In this document: positions 8,496-17,830 of the stretch, one piece after another
Numbering within the stretch: position 1 is the first letter of the stretch
How the letters are laid out: the number at the start of each line of letters is the position of its first letter
Assembly (NCBI GenBank): GCA_963842355.1
Contig: CAWJGC010000017.1
Coordinates: 248,001-312,000 of the forward strand
DNA length: 64,000 nt
Origin: JASHPR01 sp963842355
GTDB taxonomy: Bacteria; Actinomycetota; Actinomycetes; Streptosporangiales; Streptosporangiaceae
Direction: 5' to 3'
Program-made: the position numbers and the translations under genes
The notes under the pieces: model-generated
What the model was told of the DNA's origin: nothing
The model's input: only the letters and a program-made list of their open reading frames with translations
Databases searched by the model: none

Positions 8496-10006
8496 GGGCC
8501 GCCCACGCGGTCGCCGAGGTCCGCGCGGCCGAGCACGCCCTGATGGCGCAGGTGCCGGAGGGCGCGCTGATGCAGCGGGCCGCGGCCGGCCTGGCCGCCG
8601 CGTGCGCGGGCCTGCTCGGAAGCGGCCGCGGCGTGTACGGGTCGCGGGTGGCCGTGCTGACGGGCAGCGGAGACAACGGCGGAGACGCGCTCTACGCCGG
8701 GGCCCGGCTGGCCGCTCGCAGCGCGGTCGTCACGGCCGTCGCCGCCGGGTCGCGCGTGCACGAGGGCGGCGCGGCCGCGCTGCGCGACTCCGGGGGACAG
8801 GTGATCCAGGCGGCCGACCGCCGCGCTGACCGCGAGATCGTCGCGGCCGACCTGATCATCGACGGGCTGCTCGGCATCGGCGGTCGCGGCGGGCTGCGGG
8901 AACCGGGCGCGTGGCTGGCCGCGGCGGCCGGGCGGGCCCGCGGACTGGTCGTGGCCGTTGACCTGCCCAGCGGGATAGACGCCGACACCGGCGAGGCGGC
9001 GGGCGCGGCGGTCCGGGCCGACGTGACGGTCACCTTCGGGACCTGGAAGCCCGGCCTGCTGATCGACCCCGGCGCCTCCCACGCCGGGGTGGTCGAGCTC
9101 GTCGACATCGGCCTGAGTCCTTATCTCGGCCCGCCCGGGGTCGCGGCCGCCCAGGCGGCCGACGTCGCCGCCTGGCTGCCCCGGCCGACCGCGGAGTCGG
9201 ACAAGTACCGGCGCGGCGTGCTGGGCATCGTGGCGGGCAGCGACAGGTTCACCGGCGCCGCGCTGCTGTCCGTGGGCGCCGCGGTGCACGGCGGGGCGGG
9301 AATGGTCCGGCTGGTGTCGGCCCCGTCGGCGGCCGCCGTCGTCCGGCAGCGCTGGCCCGAGGCGGTGATCACGACCACGGCGGACGCCGCCCCGGGCGAC
9401 ACTCCGGCGGGCGGGCAGGTCATCAAGGCCGCGGGGCAGGTCCAGGCGTGGGTGGCCGGGCCGGGCATGGGCACGGGCGATGCGGCCGCGGAGCTGCTCG
9501 CCGCGGTCCTCGCGACCAGCGTCCCGGTACTGGTCGACGCCGACGGAATCACGATGCTGGCGGCTCACCGCGGGCTGCTGTCGCGCTCGGCGCCCACGCT
9601 GCTCACGCCGCACGCCGGCGAGCTCGCGCGCCTGCTCGGCGCGGACCGGGCGGACATCGAGAGCCACCGCCTCCGGTTCGCCACCCAGGCCGCGGCCGAG
9701 CTTGGCTGCACAGTGCTGCTGAAGGGCTCCACCACGGTGATCGCGCCGCCGGCCCTGGATCAGATGGTCCTGGTGAATCCCACCGGGACGAGCTGGCTGG
9801 CGACGGCCGGATCGGGCGATGTGCTCTCCGGCCTGGCCGGCGCGCTGCTCGCCCAGGGCCTCCAGGCCCGGCACGCCGCGGCCGCGGCCGCATACCTGCA
9901 CGGCATCGCCGCCCGGCTGGCGGCCGAGGGCGCCCCGATCGGAGCCTCGGACCTCATCACCGCGCTTCCCGCCGCGATCAGGACCGTCGCGGAGACCCGG
10001 CCCTAG
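8492..10006 (+). CDS. nnr: Bifunctional NAD(P)H-hydrate epimerase / ADP-dependent NAD(P)H-hydrate dehydratase
   Basis: The 504-residue protein repairs hydrated NADH and NADPH (NADHX/NADPHX). The N-terminal YjeF epimerase domain (about 1-210) has GSGDNGGDALYAGA, GLLGIG and VDLPSGIDADTGE. The C-terminal ribokinase-like dehydratase domain (about 215-500) has KYRRGVLGIVAGS, TPHAGELARLLG, LLKGSTTVI and the nucleotide-binding TAGSGDVLSG. Length and domain order are normal for the fused form. The ATG at 8492 overlaps the stop of the acpS-like remnant by four bases. In related genomes it is followed closely by alr; here about 4.9 kb lies between them. Confidence 0.95.
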   Translation: MRAAHAVAEVRAAEHALMAQVPEGALMQRAAAGLAAACAGLLGSGRGVYGSRVAVLTGSGDNGGDALYAGARLAARSAVVTAVAAGSRVHEGGAAALRDSGGQVIQAADRRADREIVAADLIIDGLLGIGGRGGLREPGAWLAAAAGRARGLVVAVDLPSGIDADTGEAAGAAVRADVTVTFGTWKPGLLIDPGASHAGVVELVDIGLSPYLGPPGVAAAQAADVAAWLPRPTAESDKYRRGVLGIVAGSDRFTGAALLSVGAAVHGGAGMVRLVSAPSAAAVVRQRWPEAVITTTADAAPGDTPAGGQVIKAAGQVQAWVAGPGMGTGDAAAELLAAVLATSVPVLVDADGITMLAAHRGLLSRSAPTLLTPHAGELARLLGADRADIESHRLRFATQAAAELGCTVLLKGSTTVIAPPALDQMVLVNPTGTSWLATAGSGDVLSGLAGALLAQGLQARHAAAAAAYLHGIAARLAAEGAPIGASDLITALPAAIRTVAETRP

Positions 10007-10160
10007 GGCGCCGGACTGTTCAACAACCCGGTTGGGCCGGGGGTTGGCGTCCGCGCCGGTCATCGCGTCCGTGCTGGGCCGCCCGTCACCGTGATCCCTA
10101 TTTGTTCCGTTTCGAGGCCTTCATCCCGGCCGTCGGCCCGCCCTACCGGCCTCCCGGCCG

Positions 10161-10210
10161 CATGAATGCGAGTTTGCTGTACACCCGTGTACAGCAGGTT
10201 CACATTCATC
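10161..10210. repeat. Dispersed palindromic repeat, copy A
   Basis: The centre is the perfect inverted repeat TGCTGTACAC-CC-GTGTACAGCA (10175-10196). The arms extend outward to CATGAATG and CATTCATC with only transition differences, three of them G·U-compatible. As RNA it could pair over 22 of 23 positions around a two-base loop. Related copies are at 40862-40910 and 49996-50044, each next to GC-rich tandem repeats. Confidence 0.85.
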
Positions 10211-10229
10211 GTCGGCTTCGCCGCCTTCG

Positions 10230-10350
10230 GGCCTTCGCCTGGCCTTCGCCGGCCTTCGCCTGGCCTTCGCCTGGCCTTCGCCTGGCCTTCGCCTGGCCTT
10301 CGCCTGCCGGCCTTGCCTGCCTGGCCTGCCTGCCTGGCCTTCGCCTGGCC
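10230..10350. repeat. Tandem 11-base array (CCTTCGCCTGG type)
   Basis: About eight imperfect units of GGCCTTCGCCT follow palindrome A directly, and the array degrades to CTTGCCTGCCTGG at its right end. Copy C has a single such unit after its palindrome (GCCTGGCTTCGCCGG), so the array looks like local expansion of a normal part of the element. Confidence 0.75.
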
Positions 10351-10511
10351 TTCGCCGGCTACGGGAACCGGCACGTGACCGGTGCTGCAGGGGACGCCCG
10401 CGGCGGACTTGGCCCCCGGCGGAACGGCCCCCGTCAACTCCGCCGCTGAGCAAGCTCCGCGCCGGGCCCAGCGGGGTGAGGAGCGCCACCATTCCTTGAG
10501 CTGATAAAAGA

Positions 10512-10555
10512 TTGACTAGCTCACCCGATCCGGATTATGTTTGAGTTGCTCAAAC
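10512..10555 (+). promoter_or_regulatory. marR promoter with overlapping inverted-repeat operator
   Basis: A -35-like TTGACT (10512-10517) lies 18 bases before TATGTT (10536-10541). The perfect inverted repeat GTTTGAG-TTG-CTCAAAC (10539-10555) overlaps the -10 region and the expected start point. This is where a MarR-type repressor would block its own promoter. The assignment to the MarR protein downstream is inference. Confidence 0.65.
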
Positions 10556-10612
10556 GTTCAGCAGCTCAGGTGTTCGGCCCCGCCGTAGAGGACGGCGGGT
10601 GACGGAGGTGTC

Positions 10613-11134
10613 ATGGGAACGCGATCGAGGGTCGACCAGCTCGACTCGGACATCCTCGACGCCATGGGCGAGCTGATCGCGGCGTTCATCGGGAAGAGCG
10701 AGCAGATCGCGCAGCGCTTCGGCGTTCCGGCCTTCTGCCTGAAGGCCTTGCACGTGCTCGATTCCTCGATGACCATGCGGGACCTCGGACGGCACATGCA
10801 CTGCGATCCGTCCTTCGTCACGGCCATCGCCGACCTGCTCGAGAAGCACGGGCTGGCCCGGCGGGAAGCCGGCACGGCCGACCGCCGGATCAAGAACCTC
10901 GTGCTCACCGACGAGGGCACCGCGCTGCGGGAGAAGGTGGAGCGCGAGTTCACGGCGCACATGCCCTGGCGCCTGGCCCTCGACGACGAGGAGCGGACCT
11001 GCCTGCTCTCGCTGCTCCGCAAGATGGTCCAGGCCACCAGCACCCCGACGAGCATGACCACCCCGCCGACGACCGGGGAAGAAGGGGCAGGGGAGGTGAG
11101 CGAGACACACATCACCGCGCAGCGCACTGGCTGA
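10613..11134 (+). CDS. MarR-family transcriptional regulator
   Basis: The 173-residue protein has a winged helix-turn-helix: helix region MTMRDLGRHMHCDPSFVTAIADLLEKHGLARR, then the wing with the family signature TADRRIKNLVLTDEG (about residues 60-110). Flanking N- and C-terminal helices would form the dimer. It is followed after 177 bases by a DHA2 exporter on the same strand, a common pairing in which the regulator represses the exporter until a toxic ligand binds. An inverted repeat overlaps its own promoter. The Thr/Ser/Pro-rich last 30 residues look disordered. Confidence 0.9.
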   Translation: MGTRSRVDQLDSDILDAMGELIAAFIGKSEQIAQRFGVPAFCLKALHVLDSSMTMRDLGRHMHCDPSFVTAIADLLEKHGLARREAGTADRRIKNLVLTDEGTALREKVEREFTAHMPWRLALDDEERTCLLSLLRKMVQATSTPTSMTTPPTTGEEGAGEVSETHITAQRTG

Positions 11135-11311
11135 CCAGGCCGGGGGGCCGGACGGCCTCCGGACCGGCGGCGGCCATGCCACCAGGCGATAGCAGTTCAG
11201 GCGGCCGTCCAGTGATCGTGCTATAGCCGTTCTTCCTCATCACGAGTCTTCGAACCTCGTGGCCGAGCCGCCGCGAGGTGAGATTCCCGCGCTCTTCAGC
11301 AAGGAGTTCTC

Positions 11312-12907
11312 ATGTCCACCGCACAGCCCCAGACCGGGCGACTGCGACCGCCTGGCCTCGGCAACCGCGTCGACGGCCAGCCCCAGCAGGGACGGCGCCT
11401 CGGCCTGGCCCTGCTCGTCATCGCCACCGCCCAGCTCATGGTGGTGCTCGACGCGAGCATCGTGAACGTGGCGCTGCCGCACATCCAGGCCGCGCTCGGC
11501 TTCTCCGGCTCCGGCCTGGAGTGGGTGGTGAATGCCTACACGCTCACCTTCGGCGGGCTGCTGCTGCTCGGCGGCCGCGCCGGGGACATCCTCGGCCGCC
11601 GGCAGGTGTTCATCGCCGGGATCATCCTGTTCTCCCTGGCCTCGCTGCTCGGCGGGTTCGCCACGTCGCAGGCCTGGCTGCTGGCCGCCCGGGCCCTGCA
11701 GGGCGTCGGCGGCGCGATCGTCGCGCCGACCGCCCTGTCGCTGGTCACCACGAACTTCCCGGAGGGACAGCCGCGCAACCGGGCGATGGGCGTGTACGCC
11801 GCGATGAGCATCGGCGGCATCGCGGTGGGCCTGCTGGTCGGCGGGCTGCTCACCACCTACGCGTCCTGGCGCTGGGTCCTGTTCGTCAACGTGCCGATCG
11901 GGATCGCCGTCGTCCTGCTGGCGCCGCGGGTGCTCGGCGAATCGCAGCGCCACCCCGGCCGGTTCGACCTGCCCGGCGCGATCACCGGGACCGGCGGCCT
12001 CGCCGCCCTGGTCTACGGCCTGTCCAGCGCGGCTGAGACCGCCAACGGGGTCTCGCACTGGGGCGACACCAAGGTGCTGGCCTCGCTGACGGCGGCGGTG
12101 GTGCTGCTCGCCTCCTTCATCGTCATCGAGGCGCGCAGCCCGCACGCGCTGATGCCGATGCGGATCTTCCGCAACCGCAACCGGTCCGGCGCGTACCTGA
12201 TCATGCTCTGCGTCGGCACGGCGATGTTCGGGATGTTCTTCTTCCTGACCATCTTCGTGCAGACCGTCTGGGGCTACAGCGCGCTGAAGACCGGCATCGC
12301 CTACCTGCCGATGGTGGCTGTGATCATGGCGGGAGCCGGCGCGAGCACCGTGCTGGTCCCGCGGATCGGCGCCCGGCCGCTGCTGCTGGCCGGATCGGCG
12401 CTCGGTACCGGCGGGATGTTCTGGCTGTCGCGGATCAGCGAGCACAGCAGCTACGTCGACGGCCTGCTCGGCCCGATACTGGTCACCGCGGCCGGCCTGG
12501 GCATGCTGTTCATGCCGCTAACCCTGGTCGCCCTGTCGAAGGTCGACGACCGCGACGCCGGCCTGGCCTCCAGCCTGGTCAACACCGGCCAGCAGGTCGG
12601 CGGCTCGATCGGGCTGGCCGTCCTCGGCACTGTCGCCTGGAGCGTCGTGGCCAGCACCGCACGCAGCTCCGCGGCGACGGCGAAGGCGGCAGCGGCGACC
12701 GCGGCCAAGGCCGGCCACCCGCTGCACGCGACCGCGGCGCAGGCGAAGGCGGCCCAGGCCGGGATCTACGACCACGCGCTCGCCGTGGGGTTCTCCCGCG
12801 GGTTCGAGGTGTCGGCCGGGATCATGCTGCTCGCCCTGATCGCGACGATCGCCATGATCCGGGTCACCCGCCAGGACCTGGCCGGCGTCCAGCCGATGCC
12901 CGCCTGA
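11312..12907 (+). CDS. MFS drug exporter, DHA2 (EmrB/QacA, 14-helix) family
   Basis: The 531-residue membrane protein has about fourteen hydrophobic segments. DHA2 markers include LDASIVNVALPHIQ in helix 1, GRAGDILGRRQVF as the loop 2-3 motif A, RALQGVGGAIVAPTALS and the antiporter motif region GGIAVGLLVGGLL. It probably exports a cationic or hydrophobic compound in exchange for protons. The ATG at 11312 has AAGGAG seven bases upstream, and a six-base stem CACGAG/CTCGTG lies in the leader. A hydrophilic Ala/Lys-rich loop (SSAATAKAAAATAAKAG) precedes the last helix. It is probably regulated by the MarR protein upstream. Confidence 0.92.
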   Translation: MSTAQPQTGRLRPPGLGNRVDGQPQQGRRLGLALLVIATAQLMVVLDASIVNVALPHIQAALGFSGSGLEWVVNAYTLTFGGLLLLGGRAGDILGRRQVFIAGIILFSLASLLGGFATSQAWLLAARALQGVGGAIVAPTALSLVTTNFPEGQPRNRAMGVYAAMSIGGIAVGLLVGGLLTTYASWRWVLFVNVPIGIAVVLLAPRVLGESQRHPGRFDLPGAITGTGGLAALVYGLSSAAETANGVSHWGDTKVLASLTAAVVLLASFIVIEARSPHALMPMRIFRNRNRSGAYLIMLCVGTAMFGMFFFLTIFVQTVWGYSALKTGIAYLPMVAVIMAGAGASTVLVPRIGARPLLLAGSALGTGGMFWLSRISEHSSYVDGLLGPILVTAAGLGMLFMPLTLVALSKVDDRDAGLASSLVNTGQQVGGSIGLAVLGTVAWSVVASTARSSAATAKAAAATAAKAGHPLHATAAQAKAAQAGIYDHALAVGFSRGFEVSAGIMLLALIATIAMIRVTRQDLAGVQPMPA

Positions 12908-12972
12908 AACCCAAACCCAAAACCAGATTCCAGAACGCTACTTAAGCGGCCAGGCCGAGACCGCCACGCGCG

Positions 12973-14820
12973 CTAATCTTCGGCCCGGCCGCCGAGGTGG
13001 CGGGCCAGGAACCGCTCGGCCGCCGCGTAGAACCGCAGCCGGTTCTCCGGCTTGGCGAAGCCGTGGCCCTCGTCGGGGAACAGCAGGTACTCATACTCGA
13101 TCCCGGCGTCGGCGAGCGCCGTCACGATCTGCTCGGACTCGGCCTGCTTCACCCGCGGGTCGTTGGCGCCCTGGGCGATCAGCAGCGGGATCCGGATGTC
13201 GCTGACCCGGGACAGCGGCGAGCGCGACCACAGGAACTCGGCGTCTTTTTCCGGGTCGCCCACCCGCCGGTGGAACTGGGCGACCATCGGGGCCCAGTAC
13301 GGCGGGATGGTCTCGATCAGGGTCTTCAGGCTGGACGGCCCGACGATGTCGACCGCGCAGCAGAACTCCTCCGGGGTGAACGTCGCGCCGACCAGGGCCG
13401 CGTAGCCGCCGTAGGAGCCGCCGTAGATGGCGATCCTGGCCGGATCGGCCCAGCCCTGCCCGGTGACGAAGGCGACCGCGTCGATCAGGTCGTCGTGCAT
13501 CTTGCCGCCCCACTCGCGGTCGCCGGCGTTGACGAACGCCTTGCCGTAGCCGGTGGAGCCCCGGTAGTTGACCTGAACGCACAGGTAGCCCCGGTTGGCC
13601 AGCCACTGTGCCTCGGGATCGAAGCCCCAGGCGTTACGCGTCCACGGCCCGCCGTGCACGTTGAGCACCGTGGGCAGACCGGACCGCTCCGCACCCGGCG
13701 GGAACGTCGCGTAGCCGTGGATGACGAGGCCGTCCCGGGCGGTGAACGAGAACGGCTCCATCGCGGCGAGCTCGTAGCGGGACAGCTCTGGCCGGCTGGT
13801 GAACAGGAAGCGGCCGGCCTGGCTGGCCCGGTCGTAGGCGAAGTAGGGGATCGGGCCCGAGTCGGTGGTGAACGCGACCAGCCAGACCGCGTCGGCGTCG
13901 TCGGCGCCCTGGAACACCGGATCCCCCGGGTGCAGTGCCCGGATCACCTCGAGGTCGGCGGCGACCGAGGGGTCGAGCACGAGGTATTCCGACCGGTCTT
14001 TCTGGAACGCCACGATCTGCGGCTCCCGGGTGTCCGGGTGGATCCGGACATCGCTCACGTCCGCCTGGGGGTCTTCGGCCAGCACCTCTTGCGCGCCGGT
14101 CGCGAGGTCGATGCGGACCAGCCGGCCGGTATTGGCGCCGACCGAGCTGGTTCCCAGCAGCGAGCTGCCGTCTTCGCTGAACGCTATCGGGTCGCTGGTC
14201 AGCGCGTCGTCGGCGGGAATGGTCAGCAGGGGGCGCCAGTCCGCGCCGGGAGCGTCCCGGACCAGGAACACGAGGCTGCCGTCGGGCTGCGGCTGGGTCG
14301 TCGCCCTGACCACGAGCTGGGCGTCGGCGAGCCAGCCGACGGAGCCGGGATTGGTCACCTCCTTGGTCAGCTCGCCGGTGACCAGGTCGAGCCGGTAGAC
14401 GTCGTGCAACTGGGGGTTGTCGCGGTTCAGCGCGACCAGTACCTCGGTCGGGAACTTCGGTTCCATGGCCACGAACTGGGTCTGCACGCCCTCGAACGGC
14501 GTGAGGTCGCGGCGCTGCATGGTCTCGGTGTCGACGTCGTGCAGGCGCCAGTTCTCGTCCCCGCCGGTGTCCTGCAGGTACAGCAGGTGCCGGGCATCGT
14601 GGGCCCACGCGAACATCCGGATGCCCCGGTCGGTGTCGTCGGTGACCACCCGCGCGGCCGCCCAGTCCACTCCGGCTTGCGCGCTGGCCGGCGCGACCCA
14701 CACGTTGAGCACGTCCTCATGCGGCGCGATCCAGGCCAGCCGGGTCCCGTCGGGAGAGATGCGCGGGCTGATCCGCTCGGGGTTGCCGAAGAGTACCCGC
14801 CGGGGAATGAGTTCGACCAT
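12973..14820 (-). CDS. S9-family serine peptidase (prolyl oligopeptidase / acylaminoacyl peptidase type)
   Basis: The 615-residue protein has an N-terminal beta-propeller-like part (about 1-370) and a C-terminal alpha/beta-hydrolase domain. The nucleophile Ser is in GGSYGGY, Asp in QGANDPRV and His in DEGHGF, in the proper order and spacing. HGGPWTRN provides the oxyanion region. No signal peptide is seen, so it is likely cytoplasmic. The ATG at 14820 is preceded by AAGGTG; the long upstream open frame overlaps alr antisense and is a shadow. It is convergent with the MFS gene and divergent from alr, inside the interrupted nnr-alr block. Confidence 0.93.
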   Translation of the reverse strand: MVELIPRRVLFGNPERISPRISPDGTRLAWIAPHEDVLNVWVAPASAQAGVDWAAARVVTDDTDRGIRMFAWAHDARHLLYLQDTGGDENWRLHDVDTETMQRRDLTPFEGVQTQFVAMEPKFPTEVLVALNRDNPQLHDVYRLDLVTGELTKEVTNPGSVGWLADAQLVVRATTQPQPDGSLVFLVRDAPGADWRPLLTIPADDALTSDPIAFSEDGSSLLGTSSVGANTGRLVRIDLATGAQEVLAEDPQADVSDVRIHPDTREPQIVAFQKDRSEYLVLDPSVAADLEVIRALHPGDPVFQGADDADAVWLVAFTTDSGPIPYFAYDRASQAGRFLFTSRPELSRYELAAMEPFSFTARDGLVIHGYATFPPGAERSGLPTVLNVHGGPWTRNAWGFDPEAQWLANRGYLCVQVNYRGSTGYGKAFVNAGDREWGGKMHDDLIDAVAFVTGQGWADPARIAIYGGSYGGYAALVGATFTPEEFCCAVDIVGPSSLKTLIETIPPYWAPMVAQFHRRVGDPEKDAEFLWSRSPLSRVSDIRIPLLIAQGANDPRVKQAESEQIVTALADAGIEYEYLLFPDEGHGFAKPENRLRFYAAAERFLARHLGGRAED

Positions 14821-14916
14821 GACGATCACCTTATCGGGCGACCTGGCGGCCCCGGCCGGCCCGAGTGGCGGCTGAGCAGGCCGCAGAGCGGTCGCGGGCT
14901 GGCAAACTGGAGCGTC

Positions 14917-16095
14917 ATGGACGGTCACCCGGAGGCGCTCATCGAGCTGGGCGCGATCAAGGACAACGTCTCTGCCCTGGCCCGGCACGTCGGCGGCGCG
15001 CAGGTGATGGCGGTGGTCAAGGCCGACGGCTACGGCCACGGCATGATCCCGGCGGCGGCCGCGGCGCTGGCCGGCGGCGCGACGTGGCTCGGGGTCGTGC
15101 ACGTGGCCGAGGCCCTGGCGCTGCGGCGAGCGGGAGTGACCGTGCCGGTCCTGTGCCTGCTCGGGGCGCCCGACGCGCCGCACGAGGCGGCCATCTCCGG
15201 CGACGTCGACCTGTCGGCCGGGTCGGCCGGCCTGGTCAGCCAGATCGCGGCCGCGGCCGGGCTCGCGGGACGGCCGGCCCGGCTGCATCTCAAGGCGGAC
15301 ACCGGGATGTCGCGAGGCGGCGCGACCGCGGCCGACTGGCCCGGGGTGGTGGCTGCGGCACTGGCCGCCGAGGCCTCCGGCCACGTCCGCATCGTCGGGC
15401 TCTGGTCGCACCTCGCCTGCGCGGACATCCCGGGCCACCCCTCGATCGACGCCCAGATGGCCGCGTTCCGGGCGGCGGTGGAGTTCGCCGAGAAGGCGGG
15501 GGCCCGGCCCGAGGTACGGCACCTGGCCAACACGCCGGCCACGCTGACCATGCCCGAGACCTGGTTCGACCTGGTCCGGCCCGGCGGGGCGGTCGTGGGC
15601 CTGTCCACGCTTCCCGGCGGCGCCCCGGCCTGGCTGCGCCCGGCGATGACGATCCGGGCGGCGCTGGTCCAGGTCAAGCGGGTCCCGGCCGGGACCGGGG
15701 TCTCCTACGGCTACCGCTACGTCACCAGCGGCGAGGCCACGCTCGGCCTGGTGCCGCTCGGGTACGCCGAGGGGATCCCCCGGTACGCCTCGAACACGGC
15801 GCAGGTCCAGGTCCGCGGGCGGCGGTGGACGATCTCCGGCACGGTCTGCATGAACCAGGTGGTCGTCGACTTCGGCCACGAGCCCGTCGTGCCGGGCGAC
15901 GAGGTAGTGCTGTTCGGGCCGGGCGATGAGGGTGAGCCGACCGCGCAGGAATGGGCGGACGCGCTCGGCACGCTGTCCTACGAGATCGTGACCAGATTCG
16001 CGGGACGGGTGCCCAGAAGCTACGTTGGAGTGACCGAGGCCATGGAGCCGGTCCTCGAAGCCGCATCCGCCGTTCGCACGCTGCGGGAGATCTGA
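14917..16095 (+). CDS. alr: Alanine racemase
   Basis: The 392-residue PLP enzyme interconverts L- and D-alanine for peptidoglycan. The PLP lysine is Lys35 in VVKADGYGHG. The C-terminal domain carries GVSYGYRY, GYAEGIPR and the segment GTVCMNQVVVDFG. Length is typical. The ATG at 14917 lies 96 bases from the divergent S9 peptidase start. The stop TGA overlaps the next ATG (TGATG), so this begins a tightly coupled run through tsaE. Confidence 0.96.
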   Translation: MDGHPEALIELGAIKDNVSALARHVGGAQVMAVVKADGYGHGMIPAAAAALAGGATWLGVVHVAEALALRRAGVTVPVLCLLGAPDAPHEAAISGDVDLSAGSAGLVSQIAAAAGLAGRPARLHLKADTGMSRGGATAADWPGVVAAALAAEASGHVRIVGLWSHLACADIPGHPSIDAQMAAFRAAVEFAEKAGARPEVRHLANTPATLTMPETWFDLVRPGGAVVGLSTLPGGAPAWLRPAMTIRAALVQVKRVPAGTGVSYGYRYVTSGEATLGLVPLGYAEGIPRYASNTAQVQVRGRRWTISGTVCMNQVVVDFGHEPVVPGDEVVLFGPGDEGEPTAQEWADALGTLSYEIVTRFAGRVPRSYVGVTEAMEPVLEAASAVRTLREI

Positions 16096-17180
16096 TGGCC
16101 AACTGGCGGCGGATCACCGGCCTGGCCGGGCTGACCGTCGGCGCCGCGCTGGCCGCGGGGGCCGGAGTCCTCCTCGCGGCCGAGCGGGTCGCGATCGGCC
16201 GGGTGCGGCTGCAGCCCGATCCCGAGGCGGACGAGCCGCTCGGTCAGCTGCGCGGACGGCCGCTCACCGTGCTCGCCGACGACGGCGTGCCGCTGCACAC
16301 CGAGATCGACGGCCCGGACGACGCCCCCGTCACGATCATCTTCTGCCACGGCTACGCGCTGAGCCAGGACGTCTGGCACTACCAGCGCCGGGATCTCGCC
16401 CCGGCGGGCAGGCTCGTGTTCTGGGACCAGCGCGGCCACGGCAGGTCGGGGCAGTCAAGCCCGTCCCACGCCAGCATGAGCCAGCTCGGAGCCGACCTGT
16501 ACGCGGTGCTGATGGCGGTGGCCCCCGGCGAGAGGCCGGTCGTGCTCGTCGGCCACTCGATGGGCGGCATGACGATCATGGCACTCGCCCGGCTGCACCC
16601 CGAACTGTTCGGCACCAAGGTCATCGGCGCCGTCCTGATATCGACCGCGGTCTGGGCGGTCGACCCCAGCGCCTGGCTCCCGGCGCCGCTGCGGCCGATC
16701 GTCAGGCACGCGGCCCCGCCGGTGCTGCGCGGGGCGAGCCGGGGCGGGCCGGCCGCGTTCATCGAGCGCGGCCGGCACGCCGGAGGCGACCTGGCGTTCC
16801 TCGGCACGCGGCACATCGCGTTCGGCGATCACACGGTGAGCCCGTCCGTGGTGGACTTCCTGGAACGCATCGTCCGCGCCACTCCCGTCGGGGTCGTGGC
16901 CGACTTCTTCACCGCCCTGCTCGACCACGACGAGCGGGCCGCGCTCGGCGTGCTCGGCCGGGTGCCGGTGGCCGTGGTCACCGGGGACCGCGACCGGATG
17001 GTGCCACCCGACCAGAGCGAGGAACTGTCCGAGGGAATCCGCGGCTCGGAGCTGGTCTGGGTGCCCGGAGCGGGCCACGCCATCCTGCTGGAGCGGCCCG
17101 ACGCCGTCAACGCCGTGATCACCGCGCTGCTCGCGCGCGCCGGCGCGGCAGGCACCGCACCGCGCGGCCGCTCGGCGTGA
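16095..17180 (+). CDS. Alpha/beta hydrolase
   Basis: The 361-residue protein has an N-terminal hydrophobic segment (about 8-28), so it is likely membrane-anchored or exported. Then follows an alpha/beta-hydrolase fold with oxyanion HGYALSQDVWHYQ, nucleophile elbow GHSMGGMT, acid in TGDRDRMVP and His in GAGHAILLERPD. This gene is normally found between alr and tsaE in actinomycetes; its substrate is not known. The start overlaps the alr stop, and the stop overlaps the tsaE GTG. Confidence 0.9.
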   Translation: MANWRRITGLAGLTVGAALAAGAGVLLAAERVAIGRVRLQPDPEADEPLGQLRGRPLTVLADDGVPLHTEIDGPDDAPVTIIFCHGYALSQDVWHYQRRDLAPAGRLVFWDQRGHGRSGQSSPSHASMSQLGADLYAVLMAVAPGERPVVLVGHSMGGMTIMALARLHPELFGTKVIGAVLISTAVWAVDPSAWLPAPLRPIVRHAAPPVLRGASRGGPAAFIERGRHAGGDLAFLGTRHIAFGDHTVSPSVVDFLERIVRATPVGVVADFFTALLDHDERAALGVLGRVPVAVVTGDRDRMVPPDQSEELSEGIRGSELVWVPGAGHAILLERPDAVNAVITALLARAGAAGTAPRGRSA

Positions 17181-17716
17181 GCACCGGTGCCGGGCCGCCG
17201 GTGCTCGCCGAGGTACAGGTGCCGACCGCGGCCCGGATGCGCGGGCTCGGGCGGCGGCTGGCGGCGCTGCTGCGGGCCGGCGACCTGGTGGTGCTCACCG
17301 GCCCGCTGGGGGCCGGGAAGACCACGCTGGTGCAGGGGATCGCCGAGGGGATGGGCGTGCGCGGGCCGGTCACCTCGCCGACGTTCGTGATCGCGCGGGT
17401 GCATCCCCACGCGGGCGCCGGGCCCGCGCTCGTGCACGCGGACGCCTACCGGCTCGGGAGCCGGGCGGAGGTCGACGATCTCGACCTCGACGCCGACCTG
17501 GACCGCTCGGTGACCGTGGTGGAGTGGGGCGAGGGCCTCGTCGAGGACCTCGCGCCGAGCCGCCTGGAGATCAAGATCACCATGACGGGGGCCGCGGAGC
17601 AGTCCGGCGTCCCCGAGGAGTCTCGCACGGTCCGGCTGGCAGGCCGGGGCCGCCGCTGGGAAGCGGCCGCCGAATCGGCGAGTCTCGCCCTGACCGGCGG
17701 CTGCGAGGTTCTATAG
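17177..17716 (+). CDS. tsaE: tRNA t6A biosynthesis ATPase TsaE
   Basis: The 179-residue P-loop protein has Walker A GPLGAGKTT, SPTFVIAR and VEWGEG, all hallmarks of TsaE (YjeE). With TsaB and TsaD, encoded just downstream, it makes the N6-threonylcarbamoyl-adenosine at position 37 of ANN-reading tRNAs. The GTG start at 17177 overlaps the hydrolase stop as GTGA. The C-terminal about 40 residues are longer than in many homologues. Confidence 0.95.
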   Translation: MSTGAGPPVLAEVQVPTAARMRGLGRRLAALLRAGDLVVLTGPLGAGKTTLVQGIAEGMGVRGPVTSPTFVIARVHPHAGAGPALVHADAYRLGSRAEVDDLDLDADLDRSVTVVEWGEGLVEDLAPSRLEIKITMTGAAEQSGVPEESRTVRLAGRGRRWEAAAESASLALTGGCEVL

Positions 17717-17830
17717 TTCCGTTCTGTCCAGTGGCAGCACCGTTCGTACCGCAAGACCGCGGTGATCGCGCTAGCCTGCCGTGGTCGAGCACGTCCAGCA
17801 CCGTCTCACCACCTTCCCCGGAGGCGCGTC

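Larger units (their letters stand above)
10007..10612. other. Intergenic region holding composite repeat A and the marR promoter
   Basis: This 606-base gap between nnr and marR has no credible gene. It contains a conserved 5-prime block (about 10092-10143), a palindromic repeat (10161-10210), an array of 11-base CCTTCGCCTGG-type repeats (about 10230-10350), and then a lower-GC promoter region with an operator-like inverted repeat (10512-10555). Confidence 0.7.

Noticed and set aside
10230..10350. Possible CRISPR array
   Set aside because: The units are 11 bases, directly adjacent and without spacers, so it is a simple tandem repeat.
12997..14916. Long plus-strand open frame antisense to the S9 peptidase
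   Set aside because: It is a shadow of the high-GC peptidase gene; only the alanine racemase part from 14917 has homology features.
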